The notes under the pieces are model-generated. The model ran no database searches and was not told the DNA's origin. It saw nothing but the letters and a program-made list of their open reading frames with translations. This document shows, piece by piece, positions 1 through 9,349 of a stretch of 64,000 bases of DNA (within the stretch, counting starts at the first letter, position 1; the number at the start of each line of letters is the position of its first letter). The stretch covers positions 62,001 through 126,000 of the forward strand of contig NZ_SISF01000023.1 in the NCBI RefSeq assembly GCF_004310285.1. The letters run 5' to 3'. Both the position numbers and the translations under genes were made by a program. Origin of the DNA: Agrobacterium cavarae (GTDB taxonomy: Bacteria > Pseudomonadota > Alphaproteobacteria > Rhizobiales > Rhizobiaceae).

Positions 1-2
1 TT

Positions 3-566
3 CAGAAAGCATTACCTGGCAAGTTACTCCGCTCGCGCGACGGCTCCGCCGCGATCGAATTCGCCATCCTTGCCATACCCTATTTCATGGTGATCTTCGC
101 AATCCTGGAAACGTTTATCGCGATGACAGGGGAGCAGCTTTTCGTCAACGCCACCGACACCATGGCGCGCAAACTGCGCACCGGACAGATCGCCAACACG
201 GTGACAGCGGAAGACTTCCGCAAACAGTTCTGTAGCGAAGTGTCGATCATGGTGACGTGTGATGATAAAGAAAGCAAAGCGACTCCCAAGCTCTATATTG
301 ACCTACGCCAGTTCAATACCTTCGCAGATATCCCCAAAACCCTGCCGCTGATAAAGACCGGCGATTACTACGATCTGAACACCTCGGCCTTTGGCTTTAA
401 ACCGGGAGGGCCGGGCTCGATCAATATGCTGCGCGTCTATTATCGGTGGCCGGTAATTGTCGATCTCATTCGTCCCTATCTGACGAAGGTCCGCCCTGCC
501 GATGGTTCGATGCCTTCCCACTTCCTCATCGTTGCGACCGATGCGTATCGCAACGAGAACTACTAG
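3..566 (+). CDS. TadE-like minor pseudopilin (5' end outside window)
   Basis: Reading frame 3 is open from the first bases of the window, so the start lies upstream; 187 residues are visible before a TAG stop. The visible N-terminus has the TadE layout: a short basic stretch, then GSAAIEFAILAIPYFMVIF, a Gly/Ala-Ile-Glu-Phe prepilin-like cleavage site followed by a hydrophobic segment (about residues 14-40), then a soluble region. TadE/TadF-type proteins are processed by the prepilin peptidase and are needed for Tad (Flp) pilus assembly at the cell envelope. The next gene, 13 bp downstream, is a second protein of the same layout, which supports the call. The rest of the pilus cluster would lie to the left. 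The paralogue class (TadE versus TadF or TadG) cannot be settled from sequence alone. Confidence 0.75.
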   Translation, partial: QKALPGKLLRSRDGSAAIEFAILAIPYFMVIFAILETFIAMTGEQLFVNATDTMARKLRTGQIANTVTAEDFRKQFCSEVSIMVTCDDKESKATPKLYIDLRQFNTFADIPKTLPLIKTGDYYDLNTSAFGFKPGGPGSINMLRVYYRWPVIVDLIRPYLTKVRPADGSMPSHFLIVATDAYRNENY

Positions 567-579
567 CGAGCGCAAAAAG

Positions 580-1161
580 ATGAAGGTCAAATCCACGCCA
601 TCGCAGGCAAAGACCGGGGGCATCTTTCTACGCTTTGCCAAACACCGGGAAGGTGCAGGCGCAATCGAGTTTGCCATCATCTTTCCGCTACTGGTGTCGC
701 TCTATCTCACATCGTTCGAACTGACGATGGGCTTCAGCGTCTATAAGCGCGCCACGCGTGCCGCGGGAATGATCTCCGATATCGTCTCCACTCAGACGAA
801 GATCAACAAGGACTATCTGGCGACGATGAAGGATGTCGCCGCGGCGATCTTCGTTCCCTACGGTACCGATGGATTGAAGCTCAGAATTACCGGCATACAG
901 GTCGACGCAAACCAAAAGGCGACAGTGGCGTGGTCATGGGATCAGGCCGGTGGCCGTCCCTATTCGGTCGGTACCCCAGTCGACGTGCCGGCAAACCTGC
1001 TCTCCATCAGCAACTTCGTGATCCATTCAGAACTGTCGGTGCCGCACAACCTGCTGATGTTCATGCCGACAATGGTTTCGGAAAACTCGACCATTACGAT
1101 TGCCAAGGATTACTACTTCGCCAAGCGCGAGGGCGAACCGATTGTGTGCGGAGACTGCTGA
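580..1161 (+). CDS. TadE-like minor pseudopilin, second of a pair
   Basis: A 193-residue protein. An earlier in-frame ATG at 502 overlaps the upstream gene, so the ATG at 580, preceded by an A-rich purine tract, is preferred. The N-terminus is basic (residues 1-23), then reads EGAGAIEFAIIFPLLVSLYL, the Gly-Ala-Ile-Glu-Phe prepilin-type motif plus hydrophobic segment of the TadE family, followed by a periplasmic domain. The C-terminus ends in a CxxC pair (VCGDC) that could form a disulphide. It probably acts with the preceding gene in Tad pilus biogenesis and shares its transcript (13 bp gap). A strong palindromic terminator follows at 1259-1292. Confidence 0.75.
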   Translation: MKVKSTPSQAKTGGIFLRFAKHREGAGAIEFAIIFPLLVSLYLTSFELTMGFSVYKRATRAAGMISDIVSTQTKINKDYLATMKDVAAAIFVPYGTDGLKLRITGIQVDANQKATVAWSWDQAGGRPYSVGTPVDVPANLLSISNFVIHSELSVPHNLLMFMPTMVSENSTITIAKDYYFAKREGEPIVCGDC

Positions 1162-1258
1162 GGCCTGTTGCGCAAAGGCGAACGGACTTGTGAAGAAGAA
1201 GGCGCGACGCCGCTTACCATGTGACGCGCAGATACCTCTGGACCAGCTTAAGACACGA

Positions 1259-1292
1259 AAAAGCTGCGAAACATGGACGTTTCGCAGCTTTT
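1259..1292. terminator. Bidirectional intrinsic terminator between convergent genes
   Basis: A perfect 14-bp stem (AAAAGCTGCGAAAC and its complement) with a 6-nt loop, with A-run and T-run flanks on both strands. It lies between the converging TadE-like gene and the MFS transporter and can stop both transcripts. Confidence 0.85.
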
Positions 1293-1312
1293 GTTTTGGT
1301 CACATGACGTGG

Positions 1313-2632
1313 TCAGGCGGGCATATCCAGCTTGCGGCTGAAGAATAGCGCCACAATGGTGCAGACTGCACCAGACAGCAGATAGATACCGACGGCGAAG
1401 AGGCCAAACTCCGAAGAGAATCCGAGCGCCACGAGTGGTGCGAAGCCTGCTCCGATCAGCCAAGAGATATCAGAGGTCAAAGATGCGCCGGTATAGCGAT
1501 ACTCTCGGCTGAAGCGTGACGCCAGCGCGCCACCTGCTTGACCGAAAGAAAGGCCAAGCAGCGAGAAGCCGATCAACACGAACAGATAGCGACCGATATC
1601 ACCGGAGCCCATCAGGATCGGTGCGATGAAGCTGAAGACGCCGATCAACGATGCGGCAATCACCAGGAGTTTGCGGCGTCCAATGCGGTCGGCAAGGGCG
1701 CCGGACACGACGATCATCCCACCGCCGATAATGGCGCTGATGAACTGAACGAAGAGAAAGTCCGAAAGACGCTGCTGCGTGTGTAGAACCACCCAGCTGA
1801 TCGGGAAGACGGTGACGAGGTGGAATAGCGCAAAGCTTGCCAGTGGAACGAATGCACCGGTGATGACGACGCGCGACTGGCTCCGCAGCATCTCGAAGAC
1901 CGGCTTCGGCTCCAGTTCATGCTGCGCCAGCATCGCCTGGAATTCCGGCGTTACGATCATGCGCAGGCGGGCAAAGAGCGCCAGAACATTCAGCGCCAGA
2001 GCCACGAAGAACGGGAAGCGCCAGCCCCAGGCCAGAAACTCGGGGTTCGACAGCTGGGTGACGAAGATGATGAAGAACGCGCTCGCAAGACCAAAGCCCA
2101 TGGCGGCGCCGATCTGCGGCATCATCGCATACCAGCCGCGCTGCTTTTCGGGCGCGTTCATGGCGAGAAGCGAAACCAGACCATCCCACGCGCCTCCAAG
2201 ACCCAGACCCTGGCCGATACGGAAGACGGCAAGCAGCACCGGCGCCAGGACACCGACATCGCTGTAGGAAGGCAGGAAGCTGATCGCCATCGTCGACCCA
2301 CACAGGGTGAAGAGGGCGGCGGTCAACTTGACCGCACGACCGAATTTGCGGTCGATCTGCAGGAAGATGAGCGAACCGATCGGTCGCGCAATGAAAGCGA
2401 GCGAGAACACGGCGAAGGAATAGAGGGTCGCAGTCAGCGGGTCCGCAAACGAAAAGAAGACGTAGGGGAACACCAGAACGGACGCGATCGCATAAACGAA
2501 AAAGTCGAAAAATTCGGTCATTCTCGCCAGAATGACGGCCATCGTAATGCGGTCGGGATCGACAGCAACGGGAGCCTGGCGTGACGGGGCATCAGAGCCC
2601 GGAAAAGTTGAGGCCGTATCGGTATAGCTCAT
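1313..2632 (-). CDS. MFS transporter, metabolite:H+ symporter (MHS) type
   Basis: A 439-residue polytopic membrane protein with about 12 predicted hydrophobic segments. The N-terminal region ARMTEFFDFFVYAIASVLVF resembles the MHS branch (relatives of ProP, KgtP and ShiA), where an acidic-aromatic TM1 is typical. Basic cytoplasmic loop motifs are present: RPIGSLIFLQIDRKFGR after TM2 and GALADRIGRRK after TM8. Members move small organic acids, betaine or sugars with protons across the inner membrane; the substrate cannot be told here. The ATG is preceded by GGAGGG at 6 bp. It is monocistronic, convergent with the Tad genes and divergent from cyoA. An 8-bp inverted repeat about 35 bp upstream may be its operator. 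Confidence 0.85.
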   Translation of the reverse strand: MSYTDTASTFPGSDAPSRQAPVAVDPDRITMAVILARMTEFFDFFVYAIASVLVFPYVFFSFADPLTATLYSFAVFSLAFIARPIGSLIFLQIDRKFGRAVKLTAALFTLCGSTMAISFLPSYSDVGVLAPVLLAVFRIGQGLGLGGAWDGLVSLLAMNAPEKQRGWYAMMPQIGAAMGFGLASAFFIIFVTQLSNPEFLAWGWRFPFFVALALNVLALFARLRMIVTPEFQAMLAQHELEPKPVFEMLRSQSRVVITGAFVPLASFALFHLVTVFPISWVVLHTQQRLSDFLFVQFISAIIGGGMIVVSGALADRIGRRKLLVIAASLIGVFSFIAPILMGSGDIGRYLFVLIGFSLLGLSFGQAGGALASRFSREYRYTGASLTSDISWLIGAGFAPLVALGFSSEFGLFAVGIYLLSGAVCTIVALFFSRKLDMPA

Positions 2633-2914
2633 AATAATCCCTCCAGCGTATTGCGAACCATGGCGTAACGCAGGCGGCTCCTCATCCGTTGCGTTACATG
2701 CGACGGATTGTCACACACCGCACTGCACCCGTCAAACGGAATTGCCTGAAATTGCTTGCCGATGGGGCTCTGTTTGGAGTAACAGCTGGGTAGAGAACGA
2801 TTGCTTCGCCCAGCTGTCATTGCTGCGGCGCAAAAGGCCGCTGCACCGCGACAAAATTACACATTTATTAAATGACATTTGGCAACTAATCCCGGTCCAT
2901 ACCGAATAATCGAG
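2633..2914. other. Divergent intergenic region, MHS transporter / cyoA
   Basis: A 282-bp gap that must hold the promoters of both divergent units. Apart from the inverted repeat at 2665-2697 I see an AT-rich tract near 2855-2875. No convincing FNR/FixK-type palindrome (TTGAT-N4-ATCAA) is visible, and I cannot place a confident -35/-10 pair. Confidence 0.4.
2665..2697. promoter_or_regulatory. Inverted repeat, candidate operator
   Basis: GTAACGCA and its exact complement TGCGTTAC are separated by 17 bp, just upstream of the MHS transporter. The layout fits a dimeric repressor site, but no regulator gene is adjacent. Role inferred only from position and symmetry. Confidence 0.35.
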
Positions 2915-4024
2915 TTGAAGAACGTGCGCACGATCAAGAAACTTACCACGGCCCTTGCGGGCCTGTCGTCGTTGCTGCTGCTCAGCGGCTGCAACCTCGT
3001 CGTCATGAACCCCTCGGGTGACGTTGCCCGCCAGCAGGCCGATCTGATCATCACCTCGACGGTTCTCATGCTGTTGATCATCGTTCCGGTCCTCGCGCTG
3101 ACAATCTTCTTCGCCTGGAAGTATCGCGCGGCCGCCAAGGCGACCGATTACGATCCCGAGTGGCATCACTCCACCCGTCTGGAAATGGTCATCTGGTCAG
3201 CCCCGGTCGCCATCATCCTGATGCTCGGCACCGTCACCTGGATTGCCACCCATCGTCTCGATCCCTATCGCCCGCTCGACCGGATCGACGAAGCGCGCGA
3301 AGTGACGCCGGAAACCAAACCATTGACGGTCGAAGTGGTCGCCATGGATTGGAAGTGGCTGTTCTTCTATCCGGAACTCGGCATCGGCAGCGTCAATGAA
3401 TTTGCCGCTCCTGTCGACGTTCCGATCAACTTCAAGATCACCGGCACGACGGCCATGAACTCCTTCTTCGTGCCAGCCCTTGCCGGTCAGATCTATGCCA
3501 TGGGTGGCATGCAGACCAAGCTTCACGCCGTCATCAACCGCGAAGGTGTCTATGACGGCTTTTCATCGAACTTCTCTGGCCCCGGCTTCTCCTGGATGCG
3601 CTTCAAGTTCCATGGCGTGAGCCAGCAAGGCTTCGACCAGTGGGTCGCGAAGGTCAAGGAAGGCGGCAAGCCGTTCGGTCGCATGGAATACCTGGAACTG
3701 GCCAAGCCGAGCGAGCGCAATCCGGTGGAATACTTCGCCAATGTCGATCCTCAGCTTTATGACGCCATCCTCAATCGCTGCGTCGAGCCGAACAAGCTCT
3801 GCATGCGCGACATGATGCATGTCGACGCCAATGGCGGCGGCGGCAAGGAGGGCATCGATATCGCCAAGGCGCTGAATTCCGTCGTCTGCACGCCGCTCGC
3901 ACCCTATGGTGTCGCCACCGGCCCGCAGTCCATGCCTGCTGCCATCGAAGGCCAGACCTTCGAGCCTGCCGCTCTGCCGCAGGTCAAGGCGGAAGCTGCG
4001 AAGGCGCCCGGCAACGCCGGCTGA
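2915..4024 (+). CDS. cyoA: Cytochrome bo3-type ubiquinol oxidase subunit II
   Basis: Subunit II of a proton-pumping quinol oxidase in the inner membrane. With the TTG at 2915 the protein is 369 residues and begins with a clean lipoprotein signal: basic KNVRTIKK, a hydrophobic stretch, then lipobox LLSGC. Two TM segments follow (about 45-70 and 90-110). The cupredoxin domain contains NSFFVPALAGQIYAMGGMQT and SGPGFSWMRFKF, the CyoA signatures, and lacks the Cys/His CuA ligands of cytochrome c oxidases, so the donor is quinol. Upstream TTG (2879) and downstream GTG (2924) starts are possible; none has a strong ribosome site. First gene of cyoABCD-surf1. Confidence 0.9.
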   Translation: MKNVRTIKKLTTALAGLSSLLLLSGCNLVVMNPSGDVARQQADLIITSTVLMLLIIVPVLALTIFFAWKYRAAAKATDYDPEWHHSTRLEMVIWSAPVAIILMLGTVTWIATHRLDPYRPLDRIDEAREVTPETKPLTVEVVAMDWKWLFFYPELGIGSVNEFAAPVDVPINFKITGTTAMNSFFVPALAGQIYAMGGMQTKLHAVINREGVYDGFSSNFSGPGFSWMRFKFHGVSQQGFDQWVAKVKEGGKPFGRMEYLELAKPSERNPVEYFANVDPQLYDAILNRCVEPNKLCMRDMMHVDANGGGGKEGIDIAKALNSVVCTPLAPYGVATGPQSMPAAIEGQTFEPAALPQVKAEAAKAPGNAG

Positions 4025-4089
4025 AATTGAAACTGATGATCTGCGGCGCGTATTCGCGCCGCCCTTAAGACTTGAAGCAAGAGGCTAAA

Positions 4090-6096
4090 ATGGTCGCCGC
4101 CACCACCGATCAAACGTCCTTCCTGTTCGGGAAGCTGACGCTGGACTCCATCCCGTACCACGAGCCGATTCTCATCGTCACCTTTATCGGGGTGGCCATC
4201 GGGGGCATCGCCGTGCTCGGTCTCGTCACCTATTTCCGGCTCTGGGGTTATCTCTGGAAAGAATGGTTTACGTCGATCGACCACAAGAAGATCGGTATCA
4301 TGTATATCGTTCTGGCACTCGTCATGCTTCTGCGCGGCTTTGCCGACGCCGTTCTGATGCGTACCCAGCAGGCAATCGCCTCTGGCGGTTCGGAAGGCTA
4401 CCTGCCACCGCATCACTACGACCAGATCTTCACCGCGCACGGCGTCATCATGATCTTCTTCATGGCCATGCCGATGATCACCGGTCTGATGAACTATGTC
4501 GTGCCGCTGCAGATCGGCGCGCGCGACGTGTCTTTCCCCTTCCTCAACAACTTCTCCTTCTGGATGACGACCGCCGGCGCCGTGATCACCATGATCTCGC
4601 TCTTCATCGGAGAATATGCCCAGACCGGCTGGCTGGCCTATCCGCCGCTGTCGGGGATCGAGGGAAGTCCGAATGTGGGTGTCGATTATTATATCTGGGG
4701 TCTGCAGGTCGCAGGTGTCGGAACGACCTTGTCGGGTATCAACCTGATCGTCACCATCATCAAGATGCGTGCACCTGGCATGACCATGATGCGCCTGCCG
4801 ATCTTCGTCTGGACGTCGCTGTGTTCGAACATCCTGATCGTGGCATCCTTCCCTATCCTGACCGGCACGCTCGCCCTTCTGACGCTTGACCGCTACCTCG
4901 GCATGAACTTCTTCACCAATGACCTTGGTGGCAATCCGATGATGTATGTGAACCTCATCTGGATCTGGGGTCACCCGGAAGTGTACATCCTGGTTCTGCC
5001 TGCTTTCGGCATCTTCTCGGAAATCGTTTCGACCTTCTCCCAGAAGCGCCTCTTCGGCTACACCTCGATGGTTTATGCAACGGCCGTCATCACCATCCTG
5101 GCCTATGTCGTGTGGCTGCACCACTTCTTCACCATGGGCTCCGGTGCGAGCGTCAACGCCTTCTTCGGCATCACGACGATGATCATCTCGATCCCGACGG
5201 GCGCGAAGATCTTCAACTGGCTCTTCACCATGTATAAGGGCCGCATCAAGTTCGATGTCCCGATGCTGTGGGCGATCGGCTTCATGATCACCTTCGTCAT
5301 TGGTGGCATGACCGGCGTTCTGCTTGCCGTTCCTCCGGCAGACTTCGTGCTGCACAACTCGCTGTTCCTGATCGCCCACTTCCACAACACGATCATCGGC
5401 GGCGTGGTCTTCGGTGTTCTGGCCGGTATCGTCTACTGGTTCCCCAAGGCCTTCGGTTTCCGTCTCGATCCGTTCTGGGGCAAGATGTCCTTCTGGTGCT
5501 GGTTCGTCGGCTTCTATGTCGCCTTCATGCCGCTCTACGTTCTCGGCCTGATGGGTGTGACGCGTCGTCTCAGCCAGTTCGAAGATACGTCCCTGCAGAT
5601 CTGGTTCGTGATCGCGGCCATGGGCGCTGCCATCATTGCCGTCGGCATAGCCTCCTTCCTGCTGTCGATCGTCTTCGGCTTCCTGAAGCGCGAGCAACTG
5701 CGCGACGTCACCGGCGACCCCTTCGATGGTCGCACGCTGGAGTGGTCCACCTCTTCTCCGCCGCCTGCCTACAACTTCGCCTTCACGCCGGTCGTGCATG
5801 ATGTCGATGCCTGGGCGGACATGAAGAAGCGTGGCGCCGAGCGTCCCGTGGATGGCTTCATCCCGATCCACATGCCGAAGAACACCGGCACGGGCGTTAT
5901 CCTCAGCGCCATCAGCGTCGCCCTTGGTTTCGGCCTGGTGTGGCACATCTGGTGGCTTGCGGCAGCAAGCATGCTCGCGATCATCGTGGTCTCGATTGCT
6001 CACACCTTCAACTACAATCGCGACTACTACATCCCGGCAAAGGATGTAGCTGAAGTCGAAGCAGCGCGCACCAAGCTGCTGGCAACGCAGGCGTAA
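4090..6096 (+). CDS. cyoB: Cytochrome bo3-type ubiquinol oxidase subunit I
   Basis: The catalytic heme-copper subunit, 668 residues, about 15 TM segments. Visible signatures: [15 protein letters not shown] (low-spin heme His), [15 protein letters not shown] (CuB His and its cross-linked Tyr), HHFFTMGSG (CuB His pair) and FHNTIIGG (the two heme His ligands near the end of the core). Reduces O2 to water with quinol electrons while pumping protons. The ATG at 4090 follows AAGAGG; an upstream TTG at 4072 is in frame but less likely. Length matches the family. No heme O synthase gene (cyoE) is present in the window, so heme O farnesylation must be supplied from elsewhere. Confidence 0.95.
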   Translation: MVAATTDQTSFLFGKLTLDSIPYHEPILIVTFIGVAIGGIAVLGLVTYFRLWGYLWKEWFTSIDHKKIGIMYIVLALVMLLRGFADAVLMRTQQAIASGGSEGYLPPHHYDQIFTAHGVIMIFFMAMPMITGLMNYVVPLQIGARDVSFPFLNNFSFWMTTAGAVITMISLFIGEYAQTGWLAYPPLSGIEGSPNVGVDYYIWGLQVAGVGTTLSGINLIVTIIKMRAPGMTMMRLPIFVWTSLCSNILIVASFPILTGTLALLTLDRYLGMNFFTNDLGGNPMMYVNLIWIWGHPEVYILVLPAFGIFSEIVSTFSQKRLFGYTSMVYATAVITILAYVVWLHHFFTMGSGASVNAFFGITTMIISIPTGAKIFNWLFTMYKGRIKFDVPMLWAIGFMITFVIGGMTGVLLAVPPADFVLHNSLFLIAHFHNTIIGGVVFGVLAGIVYWFPKAFGFRLDPFWGKMSFWCWFVGFYVAFMPLYVLGLMGVTRRLSQFEDTSLQIWFVIAAMGAAIIAVGIASFLLSIVFGFLKREQLRDVTGDPFDGRTLEWSTSSPPPAYNFAFTPVVHDVDAWADMKKRGAERPVDGFIPIHMPKNTGTGVILSAISVALGFGLVWHIWWLAAASMLAIIVVSIAHTFNYNRDYYIPAKDVAEVEAARTKLLATQA

Positions 6097-6099
6097 CTC

Positions 6100-6726
6100 A
6101 TGTCTCAAGCACCCGCACAGACCGCCGACAGCGCGGAAAAGCCGGTCTTCTATCTGAAGGAAGACCATCACACGGAAAACGGCACAGCGCTCGGTTTCTG
6201 GCTCTATCTGATGAGCGACTGCCTGATCTTCGCAACGCTCTTCGCAACCTACGCCGTCGTCGGCCGCAACTACGCGGCCGGACCGTCGGGCGCTGATCTC
6301 TTCGATCTGAAGCTCGTTGCGATCAACACCGGTTTTCTTCTCCTGTCGTCGATCACCTATGGCTTTGCCATGCTGGAGGCGCAGAAGAAGAAGGTCAATT
6401 CGACCCTGCTCTGGCTCGCCATCACCGGCGTCTTCGGCCTCTGCTTCCTCGGTCTCGAACTCTACGAGTTCCATCACCTCATCGAAGAAGGTGCCGGCCC
6501 GCACCGTTCGGCTTTCCTCTCCGCCTTCTTCGCACTCGTCGGTACCCACGGTCTCCACGTCACATTCGGCGTGATCTGGCTCGTGACGCTGATGGTTCAG
6601 GTGAAGAAGTTCGGTCTGCACGCCGATAACATGCGCCGTCTGACGTGCCTCTCGATGTTCTGGCACTTCCTCGACGTCATCTGGATCGGCGTCTTTTCCT
6701 TCGTCTATCTGGTTGGAGTTCTGTGA
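6100..6726 (+). CDS. cyoC: Cytochrome bo3-type ubiquinol oxidase subunit III
   Basis: A 208-residue membrane protein with five predicted TM helices. It carries the family features GFWLYLMSDCLIFATLFATY in the first helix and THGLHVTFGVIW in the fourth. Subunit III stabilises the catalytic core of the oxidase. The ATG lies 3 bp after the cyoB stop, and its TGA overlaps the cyoD start, so translation of the four subunits is likely coupled. Confidence 0.95.
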   Translation: MSQAPAQTADSAEKPVFYLKEDHHTENGTALGFWLYLMSDCLIFATLFATYAVVGRNYAAGPSGADLFDLKLVAINTGFLLLSSITYGFAMLEAQKKKVNSTLLWLAITGVFGLCFLGLELYEFHHLIEEGAGPHRSAFLSAFFALVGTHGLHVTFGVIWLVTLMVQVKKFGLHADNMRRLTCLSMFWHFLDVIWIGVFSFVYLVGVL

Positions 6727-7139
6727 TGAGTTCGAACACGCATACACACGACCACGCACATGGCCATGCCCATCATGGGGACGACCATCACCATGAGAGC
6801 GGCGAGGATCATGGCTCCTTCAAGAGCTACATGATCGGCTTCATCCTGTCGGTCATCCTCACCGCCATTCCTTTCTGGCTGGTGATGGGCGATGTTCTGG
6901 AGAACCGCACCGCCACCGTGATCCTGATCATGGTCTTCGGGGTCATCCAGGTCTTCGTCCATATGATCTACTTCCTGCACATGAACACCAAGTCGCAGGG
7001 CGGCTGGACCTTCATGTCGCTGCTCTTCACGCTGGTCGTCGTCATGATCGCGCTCGTCGGTTCGCTCTGGGTCATGTACAACATGAACAAGAACATGATG
7101 CCGACCATGACCATGGAGCAGATGAAGAATCTGCCCTGA
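6726..7139 (+). CDS. cyoD: Cytochrome bo3-type ubiquinol oxidase subunit IV
   Basis: 137 residues with three TM segments, matching the COX4-type subunit of bo3 oxidases (FVHMIYFLHMN in the second helix region). The ATG at 6726 overlaps the cyoC stop in ATGA. The N-terminal tail is unusually rich in histidine (about ten His in the first 30 residues), which could bind metal; this is seen directly, its meaning is unknown. The C-terminus is Met-rich. Last structural subunit before a 19-bp hairpin and surf1. Confidence 0.93.
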   Translation: MSSNTHTHDHAHGHAHHGDDHHHESGEDHGSFKSYMIGFILSVILTAIPFWLVMGDVLENRTATVILIMVFGVIQVFVHMIYFLHMNTKSQGGWTFMSLLFTLVVVMIALVGSLWVMYNMNKNMMPTMTMEQMKNLP

Positions 7140-7198
7140 CGCACCGGTTCATCGATCAGGTTCGCGCCGAAAGCGGCGCGGACCTTCCCTCCGAGAAG

Positions 7199-7244
7199 AC
7201 ACATAACCCCATGAATCGGAGAGCGGATTCATGGGGTTATGTGT
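7199..7244. repeat. Perfect 19-bp inverted repeat between cyoD and surf1
   Basis: Arms 7199-7217 and 7226-7244 are exact complements (ACACATAACCCCATGAATC on the left) with an 8-nt loop. Only a short T-run follows, so it may be a weak terminator or an mRNA-stabilising hairpin that lowers surf1 expression relative to the oxidase subunits. It contains an ATG in frame with surf1, which I do not take as the start. Confidence 0.7.
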
Positions 7245-7273
7245 TTGAGCATGATGCTCTCAAGGAACACCCA

Positions 7274-8047
7274 ATGCAGACCACCGCCAGAAAAGGCATT
7301 CGCCCCGCAGCCGTCGTCGTCATCATGATGACCGTCATTCTCACCGGCCTGTTGCTGGCGCTTGGCACATGGCAGGTAAAGCGGCTGTCCTGGAAGCTTG
7401 ACCTCATTCAGCAAGTCGAGCAGCGAGCCCATGCCGCGCCGGTGGACGCGCCGGCGCCCTCGCAATGGGCATCGCTGACCAATCCTGCAGATTACGAGTA
7501 TCGTCGGGTACGCCTGGCGGGAATCTTCCGTCATCAGGATGAGGTGCAGGTTTACACCGTCTCCGATCTCGGCCCAGGCTACTGGGTATTGACGCCGCTG
7601 CAGCGCGATGATGGATCTTTGGTGATCGTCAATCGCGGCTTCGTGCCGAGCGACAAGCGCGATCCATCGACGCGTCTGGAAAGCGAGTTGCCGGCCAGAG
7701 TGGAAATCGTGGGTCTCATGAGGGCGCCCGAAACCGGCGGTCTCTTCCTGCGCACGAACGATCCGCAGAACAATCGCTGGTACTCCCGTAACATAGCGCA
7801 GATTGCTGAGGCCAAATCGCTCGGCGCCGTGGCGCCCTTCTATGTGGACGCCGACGCGACGCCCAATCCAGGTGGCCTGCCAATCGGTGGCAAGACCATG
7901 CTTGTCTTTCCAAACAACCATCTCTCCTATGCCATCACCTGGTACGTGCTGGCCGCGATGACGGTCGCCGCTGGCTGGTACGTCACACGCAACCTCAATG
8001 CGCCGAAGCGAGACGAGGACGATAAGGCGGGCGGTCGGCCCCAATAA
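7274..8047 (+). CDS. SURF1 family oxidase assembly protein
   Basis: 257 residues. Topology is typical of SURF1: an N-terminal TM helix (about 15-35), a periplasmic domain with the RRVRLAGIF block, and a C-terminal TM helix near HLSYAITWYVLAAMTVAAGW. SURF1 proteins help insert heme into subunit I of heme-copper oxidases; the family contains versions dedicated to quinol oxidases, and the position after cyoD suggests this is one. The ATG at 7274 follows AAGGA at 8 bp; the in-frame ATG at 7211 lies inside the upstream hairpin and lacks a ribosome site. It ends about 80 bp before deoB. Confidence 0.88.
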   Translation: MQTTARKGIRPAAVVVIMMTVILTGLLLALGTWQVKRLSWKLDLIQQVEQRAHAAPVDAPAPSQWASLTNPADYEYRRVRLAGIFRHQDEVQVYTVSDLGPGYWVLTPLQRDDGSLVIVNRGFVPSDKRDPSTRLESELPARVEIVGLMRAPETGGLFLRTNDPQNNRWYSRNIAQIAEAKSLGAVAPFYVDADATPNPGGLPIGGKTMLVFPNNHLSYAITWYVLAAMTVAAGWYVTRNLNAPKRDEDDKAGGRPQ

Positions 8048-8128
8048 AGCGTTTCACCTTTTGCTCTGCGGTGCTCTATATATCGCCGTTACATAGCGAC
8101 AATCATGTCGCGTCTTTCATGGTGAAGC

Positions 8129-9349
8129 ATGGCACGCGCATTTCTGCTCGTTCTCGATTCCTTTGGTGTGGGCGGTGCGCCTGATGCCGAACATTACGGA
8201 GACCTAGGCTCCAACACGCTCGGCCACATCGCCGAGTTCTGCGCCGCAGGTGCGGCGGACAGAGCAGGCCTGAGATCCGGACCATTGAAACTTCCCAACA
8301 TGTCGGCGCTTGGCCTTTTGGAGATCGCGACACTCGCCAGCGGAACCCGCCCGGCTGGCATGCCGCCCCCGGAACACATTTTCGGTCTGCATGGCTGTGC
8401 CAACGAAGTCTCGAAGGGCAAGGACACGCCCTCCGGCCATTGGGAAATTGCCGGAACGCCGGTGCGCTTCGAGTGGGGTTATTTCCCGACCGAGGGTGAA
8501 GCCTTCTCACCTGAGCTTGTCGACGCGATCTGCGAGAAGGGCAATCTTCCGGGCATCCTTGGAAATTGCCACGCGTCCGGCACAGACATCATCGCCCGTC
8601 TTGGCGAGGAGCATATTCGTACGGGCAAGCCGATCTGCTACACGTCGTCGGACTCGGTCTTCCAGATTGCGGCGCACGAGATGCATTTCGGGCTGGAGCG
8701 GCTGGTTGCGCTGTGCGAAATCGTCCGCAAGATTCTCGATCCGCTGAATATCGGCCGCGTCATCGCACGCCCCTTCATCGGGGAGAGTGCGGCGACATTT
8801 GCTCGAACGGGCAATCGGCGCGACTTTTCGGTTTTGCCGCCGGAGCCGACGCTTCTTGACCGCCTTGTCGAGCGGGACCGCAAGGTCCTGGCAATCGGCA
8901 AGATCGGCGATATCTATGCGCATCAGGGCGTGTCGCGGGTGATCAAGGCCAATGGTAACGATGCCTTGATGGAGGCGACGCTCGAAGCCATGGATGAGGC
9001 TCTAAACGGCGATCTCGTCTTCACCAACTTCGTCGATTTCGACATGAATTACGGCCACCGCCGCGATGTTGCAGGCTATGCGGCCGCGCTGGAGGCGTTC
9101 GATCAGCGTTTGCCGGAAATTCATCGCAAGATGCAGCCGGGCGATGTCACAATCCTGACGGCTGATCACGGCTGCGACCCGACTTGGCGCGGGACGGATC
9201 ACACGCGCGAACGCGTGCCGATCATGGCCTTCGGTCCCGGTTTTCGCGAAAGAAATATTGGTATCCGCTCAAGCTATGCGGATATCGGCGAGAGCATCGC
9301 CGCTCACCTCAGCATACCGTCCGGACGGCACGGCAGGAGTTTTATGTGA
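8129..9349 (+). CDS. deoB: Phosphopentomutase
   Basis: 406 residues, the usual length. It interconverts (deoxy)ribose-1-phosphate and 5-phosphate in nucleoside catabolism in the cytosol. The alkaline-phosphatase-fold metal motif is visible at the start ([13 protein letters not shown], metal Asp at residue 9) and near the end ([19 protein letters not shown] with metal Asp/His ligands). The [11 protein letters not shown] motif with the phosphorylated Thr is present near residue 95. It overlaps add by GTGA, so the two are co-translated. With add and upp it forms a nucleoside and base salvage cluster. Confidence 0.95.
   Translation: MARAFLLVLDSFGVGGAPDAEHYGDLGSNTLGHIAEFCAAGAADRAGLRSGPLKLPNMSALGLLEIATLASGTRPAGMPPPEHIFGLHGCANEVSKGKDTPSGHWEIAGTPVRFEWGYFPTEGEAFSPELVDAICEKGNLPGILGNCHASGTDIIARLGEEHIRTGKPICYTSSDSVFQIAAHEMHFGLERLVALCEIVRKILDPLNIGRVIARPFIGESAATFARTGNRRDFSVLPPEPTLLDRLVERDRKVLAIGKIGDIYAHQGVSRVIKANGNDALMEATLEAMDEALNGDLVFTNFVDFDMNYGHRRDVAGYAAALEAFDQRLPEIHRKMQPGDVTILTADHGCDPTWRGTDHTRERVPIMAFGPGFRERNIGIRSSYADIGESIAAHLSIPSGRHGRSFM

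Noticed and set aside
2915..4024. Cytochrome c oxidase subunit II
   Set aside because: The CuA cysteine/histidine ligands are missing and the sequence follows CyoA, so the enzyme is a quinol oxidase.
3904..6759. A 951-codon open frame on the minus strand opposite the cyo operon
   Set aside because: It mirrors cyoABC codon by codon, has a composition dominated by Asp, Glu, His and Arg with no hydrophobic core or motif, and no ribosome site. It is a GC-bias shadow.
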